Notes: generated by a model from the letters alone, not told the origin. Numbered from the stretch's first letter, positions 27,265-37,255 are shown. The stretch is DNA of 64,000 nucleotides from Lewinellaceae bacterium (GCA_020636215.1 JACJYG010000008.1:482501-546500); one strand, 5' to 3'. Numbers and translations: made by a program.

Positions 27265-28137
27265 AAAACTGAACCCCACAGAGGCCTGGAGGGTCAGGTT
27301 CCGGTCATCATCTTCCCGTGAGATGAAATTCTTGCTGGAATCGAGGGCCTTCCTGGAGATATCCCGGTTGGTTTTAGTCAGGTCGCTCAGGCCGTAATTG
27401 ACGCGGAGGCCGAGGAACAGGCCCTGGTTGAGATAAAAGGCCAGGCCGCCGATCAGGCCAAAGTCGAGGGTGTTGAAGAGTTTGTCGTTCCCTTCTACGA
27501 TTTGATTGTAAGAGGTTAAGGTTTTGGGAATCAGCACATCTTTACCATCGATTTCCCGGATCTCGACATCATTGAGATCCGTCCGTTGGAAAGTATCATC
27601 GAAGTAATTGAATTCCAGCGCGATGGTGAAAGGGTCAACCGGAGCGCCTCCAGCGGATGTGCCGCTGAAAGTTAGTTCGCCGGCGCCTCGGGAAGAGACC
27701 AAAATACCTAAATTGAAACCGCCGGACAATTCCAGCCGCCCCAGCCGGCCCACGGCGGTGATAGGAATATCGATGTAGGAATTGGTGATCGAAAGTGTGG
27801 TGTTCCGGTCGCCGGTGGCATACACGGGGATGTCATCGGCCGTATAGAAAATCCAGTAGGACTGTCCGAGGTACTTGGACTCGGTCCCCTTCTGGGAATA
27901 CAACAATTCTCCCCGAAGCGTAAAGGCGTCGTTGAATTTCAGGTTGGCCATGCCGCCTACGTGGAAGCCTGATTTCAGGGTGTATTCTTCGAGATCATTG
28001 CCACTGTCATCCATTTCCAAAGGCCCTTTGATGGTGGCGAAGTTCAGGCCGGCGCGAAAGCCGGCGGAGAATTCCTGTGCGGAAAGTGGTAGAAACGCTA
28101 CCAGCGCTAGGGCTAGAAGTAGTAAGTTCCGATACAT
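27262..28137 (-). CDS. PorT-like outer-membrane beta-barrel protein
   Basis: A signal peptide (MYRNLLLLALALVAFLPLSAQ) is followed by alternating beta strands of the OMP_b-brl_2/PorT type: FSAGFRAGLNFATIKG, GGMANLKFNDAFTLRGELLYSQKGTE, SYIDIPITAVGRLG, LELSGGFNLGILVSS and a final LTLQASVGFSF ending in the aromatic residue used for barrel assembly. Length 291 fits. No ligand or enzyme motif is present. Its stop codon is part of an inverted 8-bp repeat. Role in the outer membrane is not known beyond the barrel. Confidence 0.85.
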   Translation of the reverse strand: MYRNLLLLALALVAFLPLSAQEFSAGFRAGLNFATIKGPLEMDDSGNDLEEYTLKSGFHVGGMANLKFNDAFTLRGELLYSQKGTESKYLGQSYWIFYTADDIPVYATGDRNTTLSITNSYIDIPITAVGRLGRLELSGGFNLGILVSSRGAGELTFSGTSAGGAPVDPFTIALEFNYFDDTFQRTDLNDVEIREIDGKDVLIPKTLTSYNQIVEGNDKLFNTLDFGLIGGLAFYLNQGLFLGLRVNYGLSDLTKTNRDISRKALDSSKNFISREDDDRNLTLQASVGFSF

Positions 28138-28390
28138 TTCTTGTCTTTTTGGGTTAAAATTGGAATAGTGTTACTTAAGGACTTTCCAGCGCCAAGCCTG
28201 GTTGGTGCGCCCCGGCTTATTTCTTCAACACCGAATGATGCTGAGGCCGTTCATTAGAACAAATATAAGCATGCTTTCTCGTTCGTTACGCGTTTTAAGG
28301 TAATACTGTCGTAGCCTGGCACTTTGCCCAGGCTTTCCGGGAGCGGCCAGAGGCGGGCAATGCTATGCCGTTAGTATATAAACAACTCGG

Positions 28391-29317
28391 CTAAACCGGA
28401 TATTCAAACCCCAATCCCGCCAGTTCCTTTGCGATCCCATCAATGATAGCCTCAGGTAGTGGCGCCTGCGGCGGCCGCATATACAGCCACTCCTCCCATT
28501 GCTGCCACCGGGCAAACAACTGCTTCAATACCGGGACAAATCCACCTGCTTCAAAGGCCTGCCGGATGGCCGACAGCCTTTCCTGCAGCCTGCCAACCTC
28601 CTCGCCATTGCTCCAACGGCGAAACACATCGGCTGCCAGAGCCGCCGTCGCATTAGTGGTAGCGGAAATACAGCCTGCACCGCCGATCTTCAGCACATCC
28701 GCCAGGTATTTCTCCGTACCGGCATAGAGCTGAAAGCCCGGCAACCGCTCGCAAACCTCCTGCATGTGGCCCCAGTCTCCACTGGAATCCTTCATGCCGA
28801 CTACGACACCTGGAAATTCCTGGGCCAGGCGCTCCACCAGTTCAGTAGAAAAGGGAACGCCACTTAACTTCGGGAAATGGTAAAGGTAGATGCGCAAGCG
28901 GCTGTCTTTTACTTTTTCGATCACGAGTTTGAAATAGCGGAACAAGCCTTCATCGCTGATGGGTTTGTAGTAAAAGGGAGGCAACATCAGTATGCCCCCG
29001 GCTCCGCTTTCTACCGCAAAACGGGTGAGGGCCACCGTATCCGGAAATGCACAGCAGCCCGTACCCACCATCAGGCGTTTGCCGGGAATGCCCGCTTCCA
29101 ATACCGACTCGATCACACCAATGCGTTCCCGCACCCCAAAGGAATTGGCTTCTCCTGTGGTGCCCAGCAAGGCAATGCCGTCGGCGCCCTGCTTCAGCAA
29201 CCATCGGCAATGCCCGGCCAACATGGGATAATCGACGGATAAGTCTGCTTTGAGCGGGGTAAGGTTGGCGACGAAGACGCCCTTGGGAAGGAAGATGTCG
29301 GTAAAATTTTCGGGCAT
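28391..29317 (-). CDS. Dihydrodipicolinate synthase / N-acetylneuraminate lyase family aldolase
   Basis: A class I aldolase of the DapA superfamily, cytoplasmic, using a Schiff-base lysine. The start at 29317 (MPENFTDIFLPKGVFVANLTPL) fits the family; an upstream ATG 27 codons earlier adds an unlikely extension. Motifs are LLGTTGEANSFGVRER (substrate carboxylate loop), the Tyr in IYLYHFPK and the Schiff-base Lys in VVVGMKDSSGD. Length 308 is normal. The absence of lysine-pathway neighbours and the divergence from DapA suggest a sugar-acid or other keto-acid aldolase. The substrate is not known. Confidence 0.85.
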   Translation of the reverse strand: MPENFTDIFLPKGVFVANLTPLKADLSVDYPMLAGHCRWLLKQGADGIALLGTTGEANSFGVRERIGVIESVLEAGIPGKRLMVGTGCCAFPDTVALTRFAVESGAGGILMLPPFYYKPISDEGLFRYFKLVIEKVKDSRLRIYLYHFPKLSGVPFSTELVERLAQEFPGVVVGMKDSSGDWGHMQEVCERLPGFQLYAGTEKYLADVLKIGGAGCISATTNATAALAADVFRRWSNGEEVGRLQERLSAIRQAFEAGGFVPVLKQLFARWQQWEEWLYMRPPQAPLPEAIIDGIAKELAGLGFEYPV

Positions 29318-29723
29318 GTGTGTGGTGCTATGATTGATCAGAAATTCGAATGCTAAGCTATTTAAAATTAGGAAAACTATGCAATAAACATAACACATTT
29401 GGACAGTATAGGAGCTTGTGAGAGATGGAATAGTAGGGTGTTTTAGGAAACTGTCGGGGAGTCTTCCAAAAACTGTGTCAAAACCTCCGCCATGATCAGG
29501 AAATCCTTGGTTTTATTGAGGTTTCGGGGTGCTTGAACACTCAAATACACGAACTCCTGAACACGCCCCTTATTTTGACCCGCCAAACGCGCAACAAAAA
29601 GCTTAGCCACAACCACAACTCCTCGATTTTAAAGGCAAACCCGCTTCCAACGATGCTCTTAAAAGAAATGAAAATAAAAAAAAGCCCCCCTCTCTTCCCC
29701 TTCCACCTGAATAACGCCATCTA
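29318..29723. other. Intergenic region upstream of the aldolase gene
   Basis: This 400-base gap holds a minus-strand open stretch of about 60 codons (roughly 29445-29640) without an ATG, and GTGTTC/GTGTATTTG-type short repeats near 29535-29570 similar to those near 42865. I see no gene I can support. A promoter for the aldolase is expected at its left end. Confidence 0.3.
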
Positions 29724-29945
29724 TTACCCAGCCTTACGCTGAGCCTTATCCGGCGCTGCTTTCATCCGAATGACTTTGCTTTCATCCTTGTCCTCACCTC
29801 CGATGCGATAGCCCAGTACGGCGCTCACGGCAATGGCCATTGCCACCACAACTAGCCATGTTTGTCCGGCATACACCGCAATGATAACCACCAGCATCAT
29901 GAAGTAGTACCGTAGGATTGTACTTGCAATACTTAAGCGGAACAT
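29724..29945 (-). CDS. Small two-helix membrane protein
   Basis: A 73-residue protein with two likely membrane helices (YYFMMLVVIIAVYAGQ and WLVVVAMAIAVSAVLGY) and a charged cytoplasmic tail (GGEDKDESKVIRMKAAPDKAQRKAG). The hydrophobic-then-charged layout and its placement in a long gap argue that it is real. I do not recognise a family. It lies downstream of a decayed membrane-protein remnant on the same strand. Confidence 0.55.
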   Translation of the reverse strand: MFRLSIASTILRYYFMMLVVIIAVYAGQTWLVVVAMAIAVSAVLGYRIGGEDKDESKVIRMKAAPDKAQRKAG

Positions 29946-30073
29946 AACTAATTTTATTTAGTCTAAATTTAATATACAAGCATTTCCAACAGAAAGGAAT
30001 GACCTGCATCAACCGAGCAGTTGATTTTGATCAATGATAATGCCCCGGCTCACGACATCCACCCCGGCATCAA

Positions 30074-30243
30074 CTACCAGGCGGCCCAAAAGCCAAGAAA
30101 AGTGCCCAGGGCCTGCGCGCCATTCAACCGGCGGGCAACAGGCAATTGGGCGATGATCAGTGAAAAAATAGTGATGATAATGAAGGAAGGTACGGCGTAA
30201 CCCAGATCGGGTTAGTGAACATAGCCGTGGTTTGGATGATCAT
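30074..30243 (-). pseudogene. Frameshifted remnant of a multi-pass membrane protein
   Basis: Reading the minus strand from an ATG at 30243 gives MIIQTTAMFTNP; a one-base shift then continues as DLGYAVPSFIIITIFSLII and AQLPVARRLNGAQALGTFLG before a TAG. The joined sequence looks like membrane helix plus connecting loop of a real protein. No start, no matching length and the shift mark it as a relic. A DUF819-like or similar carrier is possible, but I cannot name it with confidence. Confidence 0.45.
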
Positions 30244-30296
30244 TAAAGTGACAAAGTAGTATTAAATTACCGGCCCTAACAAAACAAAAATGACTT

Positions 30297-31772
30297 ATGG
30301 CAAGCCTCAGGCCCTTTAGCTTTTCTGCTCTTTACCTATATTTCCCAATCCTGGCCTTTGCTTTTTTCCAAAATAGCCAGGATGCTTCCCTGCCGGCCAT
30401 CCTGATCGATGGCTGTTTTGAAGATTGGCAGGGCCGGACCCCTTTGTTTGTCCAAGAGCAGGCAGCGGTAAGCCCGGAGGCCCTTCGCCTGTCCGGGCTT
30501 TGGGCTGCCGATGATGCGGATTATCTTTATTTAAAGCTGGTGTTCAACAACAACATTCTGTTGCAGGAAAACAACCGCATCATCTTGTACCTTGATTGCG
30601 ACGATGAGCCCCACACGGGTAAGGCGATAGGCGATATCGGCGCCGAAGTAGCCTTCGCGTTCGGGCAAAGACAGGGATGGATGCTGGTAAACGGAGATAG
30701 CCTTTCCATTGAATACGAAGCGCTGGGCCTGGTTGCCGCCCCGGCTACTTATACGGACACATTCGAATTGGCATTGCAGTGGAACGCCTCCCCGGAATTG
30801 GAACGCCTGCACTTTGGCGACGGCCCCTTGCGGCTCCTGATCCGGGATGAGGATAGCGGGAATGCGATGCCTTCCGTTCTTTATCAACCCTTGAGGCAAG
30901 GCCGAGCGCCATTGAAATGGCCGGGCCTGGAAAAAGCAGACAGCCGCCACCTTCGCCTCGTCACCCATAATGTCAACCGTCACCATTTGCAACCCGACAA
31001 GCGGGATGCTTTTACTCGGGTATACCGGGCGTTGCAGCCGGACCTGCTTCTGTTGGAGGAAGCTTATGACGGGACGGCAGAGGAAATTCGAGACTATTTC
31101 CAGCCCGCGCTGGGCCCCTCTCCAACCGGACTGTGGTTAGCCTATAAGGCTGGCGCCGAGGCTACGGTTCTGATCACCCCCTATCCCGTTCATGAAATCG
31201 TTCCATTAGGAAACAGCGCGGCCTATTTGATTGATCTTCGGCCAAATTACCCCGGCAGCCTGGCCCTGGTGGCCCTTAGTTTGCCCTGCTGCCGACAGGA
31301 CAGCGCCCGGCAGGCGGAGGCGGATCAGATCATGGCCTTTGTGCGCCATTGGCGCAAGGGGTCAGTGGATGGAGGGCTTGCGGAAGGAACGCCCATCGTA
31401 TTGGCCGGCGACGCCAACCTCGTGGGGTATCCTGAACAATTGGCCACCCTGCTGTATGGCCGCATCCAGGATAGCCTTGCCTATGGCGCTTCTTTTTCTC
31501 CCGATTGGGACGACAGCCCTTTTACCGACCTGTGCCCGCAACAGCTACAACGGCCCATGACGTTTACCTGGCGGGGCAAAGGGTTCTTCCCTGGCCGGTT
31601 GGATTATATTATTTACAGCGACAGCGCATTAAGGATCGGCCGAAATTTTGTTTTTGATACGGTTGGACTGCCGGAATCCCTGCTTAAGCAGTACGATATT
31701 CGGGAACAGGATGCGCCCAATACCTACAAACACCAACCAGTGGTGGCCGATCTGATTCTCTACAACCAATAG
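30297..31772 (+). CDS. Secreted endonuclease/exonuclease/phosphatase (EEP) family protein
   Basis: The N-terminus is a signal anchor or signal peptide (LYLYFPILAFAFFQ). Residues about 35-200 form a CBM9/DOMON-like beta domain that opens with ILIDGCFEDWQGRTPL. The C-terminal 260 residues are an EEP domain with VTHNVN, the metal-binding Glu in PDLLLLEEAYDG, the Asp-x-Asn motif in IVLAGDANLVG, GRLDYIIYSD, and the final catalytic His in NTYKHQPVVAD. The set of catalytic residues is complete, so phosphodiesterase activity on nucleic acid or lipid head groups is likely. Length 491. The hybrid kinase gene begins shortly after it on the same strand, which could make them a unit. Confidence 0.84.
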   Translation: MASLRPFSFSALYLYFPILAFAFFQNSQDASLPAILIDGCFEDWQGRTPLFVQEQAAVSPEALRLSGLWAADDADYLYLKLVFNNNILLQENNRIILYLDCDDEPHTGKAIGDIGAEVAFAFGQRQGWMLVNGDSLSIEYEALGLVAAPATYTDTFELALQWNASPELERLHFGDGPLRLLIRDEDSGNAMPSVLYQPLRQGRAPLKWPGLEKADSRHLRLVTHNVNRHHLQPDKRDAFTRVYRALQPDLLLLEEAYDGTAEEIRDYFQPALGPSPTGLWLAYKAGAEATVLITPYPVHEIVPLGNSAAYLIDLRPNYPGSLALVALSLPCCRQDSARQAEADQIMAFVRHWRKGSVDGGLAEGTPIVLAGDANLVGYPEQLATLLYGRIQDSLAYGASFSPDWDDSPFTDLCPQQLQRPMTFTWRGKGFFPGRLDYIIYSDSALRIGRNFVFDTVGLPESLLKQYDIREQDAPNTYKHQPVVADLILYNQ

Positions 31773-31834
31773 CGGCCAATTTTTCTTTATCTTTATTTTG
31801 GATTGGACTATTGTTTGACCATTTCAAAGCAGGA

Positions 31835-34800
31835 ATGATTACAGTAAATTGGGAGAAGACCAGCGCAAGGTTTTGCACCCCTGCCATTATTCTAATCTTG
31901 GTACTGGGGGCTGGCGGTTATCTGTTTGCGCAGCCTCAGGCCCGGTTTCACCGCCTGGCGGAAGCAGAAGGCCTCTCCGGGCAATCCGTCAATTGCATTT
32001 TTCAGGACAAGCAGGGCTACCTCTGGATTGGGACCGACAACGGCCTCAATCGTTATGATGGCTATCAGTTTACCGTTTATGAATATCGAGCCAATGACAT
32101 TCATAGCCTGAGCAGCAACTGGGTTCGGGCTATTTCTGAAGACCAGTCCGGTTATCTTTGGGTAGGGACAGATAAAGGACTGAATCGATTTGACCCTAAA
32201 ACCCAACAATTCAACCGCTTACCACAGCTCGGGAAAGGAGAGGATACCCTCCAACAAGACTACATCTATTGCATCACAGAAAGCCGGCAGGGCGGCCTTT
32301 GGATCGGTTCCCGAGTGGGCGGTTTACACCACTATGACCCCAATACACAGCAGTTTGAACAAATTACAATTGGAGCTAAAAAACAACCATTTCAGGAAGT
32401 ACAGTGCATTTATGAAGGCCGGCAAGGTGCATTGTGGATCGGTGTCTGGCAGGAGGGGCTCTACCGGCTCAATCCGGCAACCGGGGCATTCCAGCATTAC
32501 ACCCACCAGCCCAATGAACCCCAAAGCCTGGGCCACAATGCCATTCGGGCTATAGTAGAAGATAACAAGGGCCGCTTGTGGGTGGGCGCCTATGGAGGAG
32601 GGCTTGACCAACTGGACCCCGAAACCGGCTTTTTTCAGCACTATCGGCGGGGCCCCGAAGGTTCCAATAGCCTGAGCCATGATAATGTATGGGCCATTCA
32701 GGAAGGAGCATCCGGCCGGCTTTGGATCGGCGCCTATGGGGGCGGAGTCAATCTGCTGGACCCCGAAACCGGCCGTTTCTATCACTATCAGCATCAGCCC
32801 GGCCTTTCCACGAGTTTGAGCAATAATGCTGTCCGGACGATCTACCAGGACAGAGAAGGCCTGCTCTGGATCGGCACCAACAAAGGATTGAACTACTGTT
32901 CCGCCGAGGAAGCCCATTTTCTGCATTTCCACTACGAGCCCGGCAACCCATCGGGCCTCTCTGATAACGCCATTTGGAGCCTTCATCAATCGGAGCCAGG
33001 TAAACTTTGGGCGGGCACCTTCAATGGGATGCTTAATGAATTGAACCTGGCCACAGGCCAGTTTCGTCATTTCCCCTATGATGCCGGCCATGACAGTCCC
33101 ATTTACGCCATTCAGAAGAGCAGTGACGGAGGCCTCTGGGCCGGTACTTTCGGGGATGGCCTGCACCGGCTGGACCCCCAAACCGGCCTTTCCCGACACT
33201 TCCGGCATGACGCACAAGACCCCAACAGCCTCAGCCACGATGCTGTGCTATGCATCTTCGAAAGCCGTGACAGCAGCCTTTGGATCGGTACTTATTATGG
33301 GTTGAACCGCTTCACCCCTGCGACAGGGCGGTTCCAAATATTCCTCCATGACCCCAATGATCCCAACAGCCTCAGCGATAAGGTCGTATGGGCCATTACC
33401 GAAAACCAGGATGGCAGCCTTTGGATCGGCACCAATGCAGGGCTCAACTGGTTCGACCCGGCTACTGGCCGGGTGAAGCATTACCTGCACGACCCAAACG
33501 ATGCCCGGAGCCTCAGTTACGATGCTGTACGGTCTCTTTTTAAAGACGGCAAAGGCCAGTTGTGGGTAGGCACCCGGGACGGCTTGAACCGGTTCGACGA
33601 GACTGGTTTTGAAATTTTTCATACCGAAGACGGCCTGGCGGGTGACATTATTTATGGCATCCTGGAAGATGAAAAAGGACGGCTGTGGATCAGTACCAAC
33701 AAAGGGCTCTCCTGTTTTGACCAGGAAAGCCGGCAATTCCGTAATTATAATGCTTACGATGGCCTTCAGGGCTCCTCTTTCAACCTGGGCGCCTACTGCA
33801 AAGACCCTTCTACCGGCATGCTCTTTTTTGGTGGGGACAATGGCTTCAATGGCTTTCACCCGGATAGTATCCGGCAAAGCAACTATCGGCCGGTAGTAGT
33901 GATCGAGAGCCTGGCCCGGTTTCGCCCGGGCGACATGGATCATCCACAGGAAAGCCAGGTACAAGCGGGGCAACCGCCTATTCAGCTTTCCTATAAGGAC
34001 GATATCCTCACCTTCAGGTTTGCCGCCCTGAGTTTCGAGAAGCCGATGCGTAACCGTTACGCCTATAAGCTGGAAGGTTTTAATGAGCATTGGATACAAC
34101 TGGGAACCGAGCGCAGCATCACTTTTACCGACCTGGCCCCCGGCGCGTATACCCTTTGGGTTAAAGGTTCCAACGGAGACGGTGTTTGGAATGAAGCGCC
34201 AGCATCCGTCCGATTTGATATCGCTCCGCCATGGTGGCAAACCTGGTGGGCTAAAGGGTTCTATGGTTTGCTGTTTGCGGGCCTCTTGTGGGGAATTTAC
34301 CGCTGGCGGACAAAAAAGCACCGCCAAAGGATTATCTGGCAAGAAAAAGAGCTGGAACGGGAGCGACTGGTATCAGAACGCCTCCGGCAGGTAGATCAAC
34401 TGAAGGATCAGTTCCTGGCCAATACTTCCCACGAGTTGCGCACCCCGCTTCAAGGCATCATCGGGCTTTCAGAGAGCCTTTTGGAGCGAGCCGCCAATGA
34501 AAGAGAGCGGGAAGACCTCTCCATGGTGATCTCTTCCGGAAAGCGGCTGAGCAACCTGGTCAACGATATCCTTGATTTTTCCAAGCTCAAGAACTTTGAC
34601 CTGGTGTTGAACCGCAAGCCGGTGGATGTTCATACCCTGGTGGATGTGGTGCTCCGCCATAACGCGCCCCTGGCGCGCGGCAAAAAGCTCTTACTGGCCA
34701 ATGATGTGCCCTTAGAATTACCGGCCGTTGATGCGGATGAAACCAAGCTACAGCAAATACTGTACAACCTCATTGGCAATGCCATAAAATTTACCGAGAA

Positions 34801-36454
34801 GGGACAGGTGCGGGTTGGCGCCCGGCTCCACCCGCAAGAGGGGCCTTTCAGCAAAGCCGCTATGGTGGAAGTATTTGTTGAAGATACCGGGATCGGGATC
34901 CCCCAAAATAAACGGGAGGCTATCTTTCAGGAATTTGAACAGGCAGATGGTTCTATCTCGAGGGAATTTGCCGGCACCGGCCTGGGGCTCAGCATCTCCA
35001 AGCGCCTGGCCGAGTTGCACGGCGGGCAGTTGTGGGTAGAATCAGAAGTAGGTAAGGGGTCTTGTTTCTTTTTTACTTTGCCTGCCTCCAGTGAAGCGGC
35101 GCCAAAAGGCAGCTCCCAACCACAAGAGCAATATTCGCCACCAGCTGCCATTGAAAAGGGCAACTTTCGGGGAATGGAAGGCAAAATCCTCGAAATGGGT
35201 GAAGAGCTAGAAAAGATACAAGTATTGGTTGTCGACGATGAGCCGATCAATCAGCAAGTGTTAAAAAACCACCTCTCGGCTGGTTTCTACGAGCTCACTC
35301 AGGCGATGAACGGTGAGGATGCCATCCGGCTAATGGAAAGCGGGCGGCATTTCGACCTGGTCCTCCTCGACGTGATGATGCCCCGCATGTCGGGTTATGA
35401 AGTATGCCAGAAGATCCGGGAAAAATATTTGTCCTCGGAACTACCAGTCATCATGGTCACCGCTCGCAATCAGGTAGAAGACCTGGTGGAAGGCCTGAGC
35501 GCCGGCGCCAATGATTATCTGTCGAAACCATTCTCCCGGGATGAATTCCTGGCGCGGGTAAAAACCCAACTGGACCTGTATCGCATCTTTGATGTGACGG
35601 GGCGTTTCATTCCCAACGAATTCATCCGGGCATTGGGAAGAAGCCGGATTACTGAGGTGCAATTGGGCGATTTTGCCGAACGCGTAGTGACCGTTTTCTT
35701 TTCTGACATTCGCAGTTATACCACTTTGGCGGAAAGCATGGCTCCTGAGGACAATTACCGTTTCGTCAATGCCTATAATGGCCGGATGGGGCCCATCATA
35801 CAACAAAACAAAGGGTTCGTCAACCAGTATCTTGGCGATGCCATCATGTCTATTTTTCCGGAAAATCCGGCTGATGCGCTAAAGGCGGCTATCGGCATGC
35901 AGCAAGCGTTGCGGCATTACAATGAAGCCCGGCAGTTGAAAGGCAGGGCCCTCGTTCGCGCCGGTATGGGCCTGCACACCGGCTCTCTCATCATGGGCAT
36001 CATCGGCGACCGGAAGCGGATGGACGCCGCCACCGTTTCCGATACTGTCAACACCGCCTCCCGGATCGAGAGCCTGACCAAGCACTATGGCGTTTCCATT
36101 TTGCTGAGCCGTGACAGCCTCTCCAGGATTGATGGCCAGGAAGCTTTCCACCTGCGCTATCTGGGGCAGGTGTTGATGAAGGGCAAGCTTGATCCTATCG
36201 GGATTTATGAGTGTTTTGACGGGGATGACCCCTACCTTTTGGACAAAAAACTGGCCACGCTGGATGTTTTTCAGGAAGGCCTTTCCCAGTATCTTGCCGC
36301 TGATTTTTTCGCTGCCAGAGCTGCTTTTTCTGCAGTGCTCGCAACTAATCCTGATGACCAACCCGCCCGTTTGTTTTTGGACAAGGCAAACCGATACCTC
36401 ACCTCCGGGGCTCCCGAAGGTTGGGCCGGCGTTGAGTTGATGGATAGTAAGTGA
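31835..36454 (+). CDS. Reg_prop/Y_Y_Y hybrid histidine kinase with receiver and class III cyclase
   Basis: A 1539-residue one-protein signalling chain. A signal peptide (near PAIILILVLGAGGYLFAQ) leads to a periplasmic two-component-regulator propeller of about 14 blades (repeats GYLWIGTDNGLNRYD-like) and a Y_Y_Y domain (FRFAALSFEKPMRNRYAYKLEGF). One membrane helix (FYGLLFAGLLWGIYRW) precedes HisKA with NTSHELRTPL (His866) and HATPase_c (VEDTGIGIP, GTGLGLSISKRLAELHGG). A receiver follows with LLDVMMPRMSGYE (Asp1179). The C-terminus is a class III cyclase with FFSDIRSYTTL (Asp1291), YLGDAIMSIF and VSDTVNTASRIE. An ATG at 31835 is the first in frame after a TTG and gives a good signal peptide. 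Usual hybrid kinases of this group end in an AraC domain, not a cyclase. All catalytic residues appear intact. Confidence 0.92.
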   Translation: MITVNWEKTSARFCTPAIILILVLGAGGYLFAQPQARFHRLAEAEGLSGQSVNCIFQDKQGYLWIGTDNGLNRYDGYQFTVYEYRANDIHSLSSNWVRAISEDQSGYLWVGTDKGLNRFDPKTQQFNRLPQLGKGEDTLQQDYIYCITESRQGGLWIGSRVGGLHHYDPNTQQFEQITIGAKKQPFQEVQCIYEGRQGALWIGVWQEGLYRLNPATGAFQHYTHQPNEPQSLGHNAIRAIVEDNKGRLWVGAYGGGLDQLDPETGFFQHYRRGPEGSNSLSHDNVWAIQEGASGRLWIGAYGGGVNLLDPETGRFYHYQHQPGLSTSLSNNAVRTIYQDREGLLWIGTNKGLNYCSAEEAHFLHFHYEPGNPSGLSDNAIWSLHQSEPGKLWAGTFNGMLNELNLATGQFRHFPYDAGHDSPIYAIQKSSDGGLWAGTFGDGLHRLDPQTGLSRHFRHDAQDPNSLSHDAVLCIFESRDSSLWIGTYYGLNRFTPATGRFQIFLHDPNDPNSLSDKVVWAITENQDGSLWIGTNAGLNWFDPATGRVKHYLHDPNDARSLSYDAVRSLFKDGKGQLWVGTRDGLNRFDETGFEIFHTEDGLAGDIIYGILEDEKGRLWISTNKGLSCFDQESRQFRNYNAYDGLQGSSFNLGAYCKDPSTGMLFFGGDNGFNGFHPDSIRQSNYRPVVVIESLARFRPGDMDHPQESQVQAGQPPIQLSYKDDILTFRFAALSFEKPMRNRYAYKLEGFNEHWIQLGTERSITFTDLAPGAYTLWVKGSNGDGVWNEAPASVRFDIAPPWWQTWWAKGFYGLLFAGLLWGIYRWRTKKHRQRIIWQEKELERERLVSERLRQVDQLKDQFLANTSHELRTPLQGIIGLSESLLERAANEREREDLSMVISSGKRLSNLVNDILDFSKLKNFDLVLNRKPVDVHTLVDVVLRHNAPLARGKKLLLANDVPLELPAVDADETKLQQILYNLIGNAIKFTEKGQVRVGARLHPQEGPFSKAAMVEVFVEDTGIGIPQNKREAIFQEFEQADGSISREFAGTGLGLSISKRLAELHGGQLWVESEVGKGSCFFFTLPASSEAAPKGSSQPQEQYSPPAAIEKGNFRGMEGKILEMGEELEKIQVLVVDDEPINQQVLKNHLSAGFYELTQAMNGEDAIRLMESGRHFDLVLLDVMMPRMSGYEVCQKIREKYLSSELPVIMVTARNQVEDLVEGLSAGANDYLSKPFSRDEFLARVKTQLDLYRIFDVTGRFIPNEFIRALGRSRITEVQLGDFAERVVTVFFSDIRSYTTLAESMAPEDNYRFVNAYNGRMGPIIQQNKGFVNQYLGDAIMSIFPENPADALKAAIGMQQALRHYNEARQLKGRALVRAGMGLHTGSLIMGIIGDRKRMDAATVSDTVNTASRIESLTKHYGVSILLSRDSLSRIDGQEAFHLRYLGQVLMKGKLDPIGIYECFDGDDPYLLDKKLATLDVFQEGLSQYLAADFFAARAAFSAVLATNPDDQPARLFLDKANRYLTSGAPEGWAGVELMDSK

Positions 36455-36517
36455 TACGCGGACACAGGACAATATCCTCAGTATCTTCCACCCATAAAGG
36501 TGGGATGAGTATCCAAC

Positions 36518-37255
36518 TTAAATCAATTCCTCTTTCATGCCGCGCACCAGTTCAGCATCTACTTCCTGCCAGCGGAATTCTTCCATCACCGCCTCGTCGC
36601 CCATATTCACGCTACCGTGAAATAACATGCGGCTTTCGACATCCATACGAGCCGCAGAGTGGAACTCCGACAAGCCTTCAATAGCGCTGATTGCGGCAAT
36701 ATTTTCGGGCAACAGTTCGCCACAAGCCATGATGGTGACCCTGTCGCCGGCATATTGGGCGAACCGGCGGAGATTGTCCCGGCCTTCCATCGCAGTAGGC
36801 TGCTGGCCGGAGGTGAGAATGCGGCGTACGCCCAGGGAAGCCAGCAAATCTATGGCCGCCAATGGGTCCCGGCACATGTCGAACGCGCGGTGGAAGGTAA
36901 AGGGTAGTGGATGGGCAGTTTCTACCATTTGCCTGGTGCGCTCCTCATCGATACTTCCGTCCGGATGGAGAACCCCCGACACGATGCCATCGGCGCCCAT
37001 AGCCCGGGCCTGCCGGATGTCTTCCAGCATGATCTCAAACTCAAGATCGGAATACAAAAAATCCGCTTTCCGGGGGCGGATCAGGACAAAGACGGGGATG
37101 CCTATTTTCGCTTTGGCCAAACGGATCTTGGCGGCGCTGGGCGTCACGCCACCTTGCGCCAGGTTTTCACACAGCTCAATCCGGTCGGCGCCGGCCTCAA
37201 AAGCCTTGATGGCGGAAGCGACGGAGTCACAGCAAATCTCAAGCGTTCTTTTCAT
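36518..37255 (-). CDS. cutC: Copper homeostasis protein CutC family
   Basis: A TIM-barrel protein with the CutC signature: LEICCDSVASAIKAFEAGADRIELC at the N-terminus, GGVTPSA, VFVLIRPR, FHRAFD, RRILTSGQQPTA and FHSAARM. Length 245 is standard. CutC was linked to copper tolerance, but its biochemical role is debated. The gene is followed on the same strand by a FucP-like transporter gene upstream of it; 88 bases separate them, so co-transcription is possible. No metal-binding Cys cluster is present. Confidence 0.93.
   Translation of the reverse strand: MKRTLEICCDSVASAIKAFEAGADRIELCENLAQGGVTPSAAKIRLAKAKIGIPVFVLIRPRKADFLYSDLEFEIMLEDIRQARAMGADGIVSGVLHPDGSIDEERTRQMVETAHPLPFTFHRAFDMCRDPLAAIDLLASLGVRRILTSGQQPTAMEGRDNLRRFAQYAGDRVTIMACGELLPENIAAISAIEGLSEFHSAARMDVESRMLFHGSVNMGDEAVMEEFRWQEVDAELVRGMKEELI

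Noticed and set aside
29445..29640. Minus-strand reading stretch before the aldolase gene
   Set aside because: It is open for about 60 codons but has no ATG, and part of it consists of GTGTTC-type repeats.
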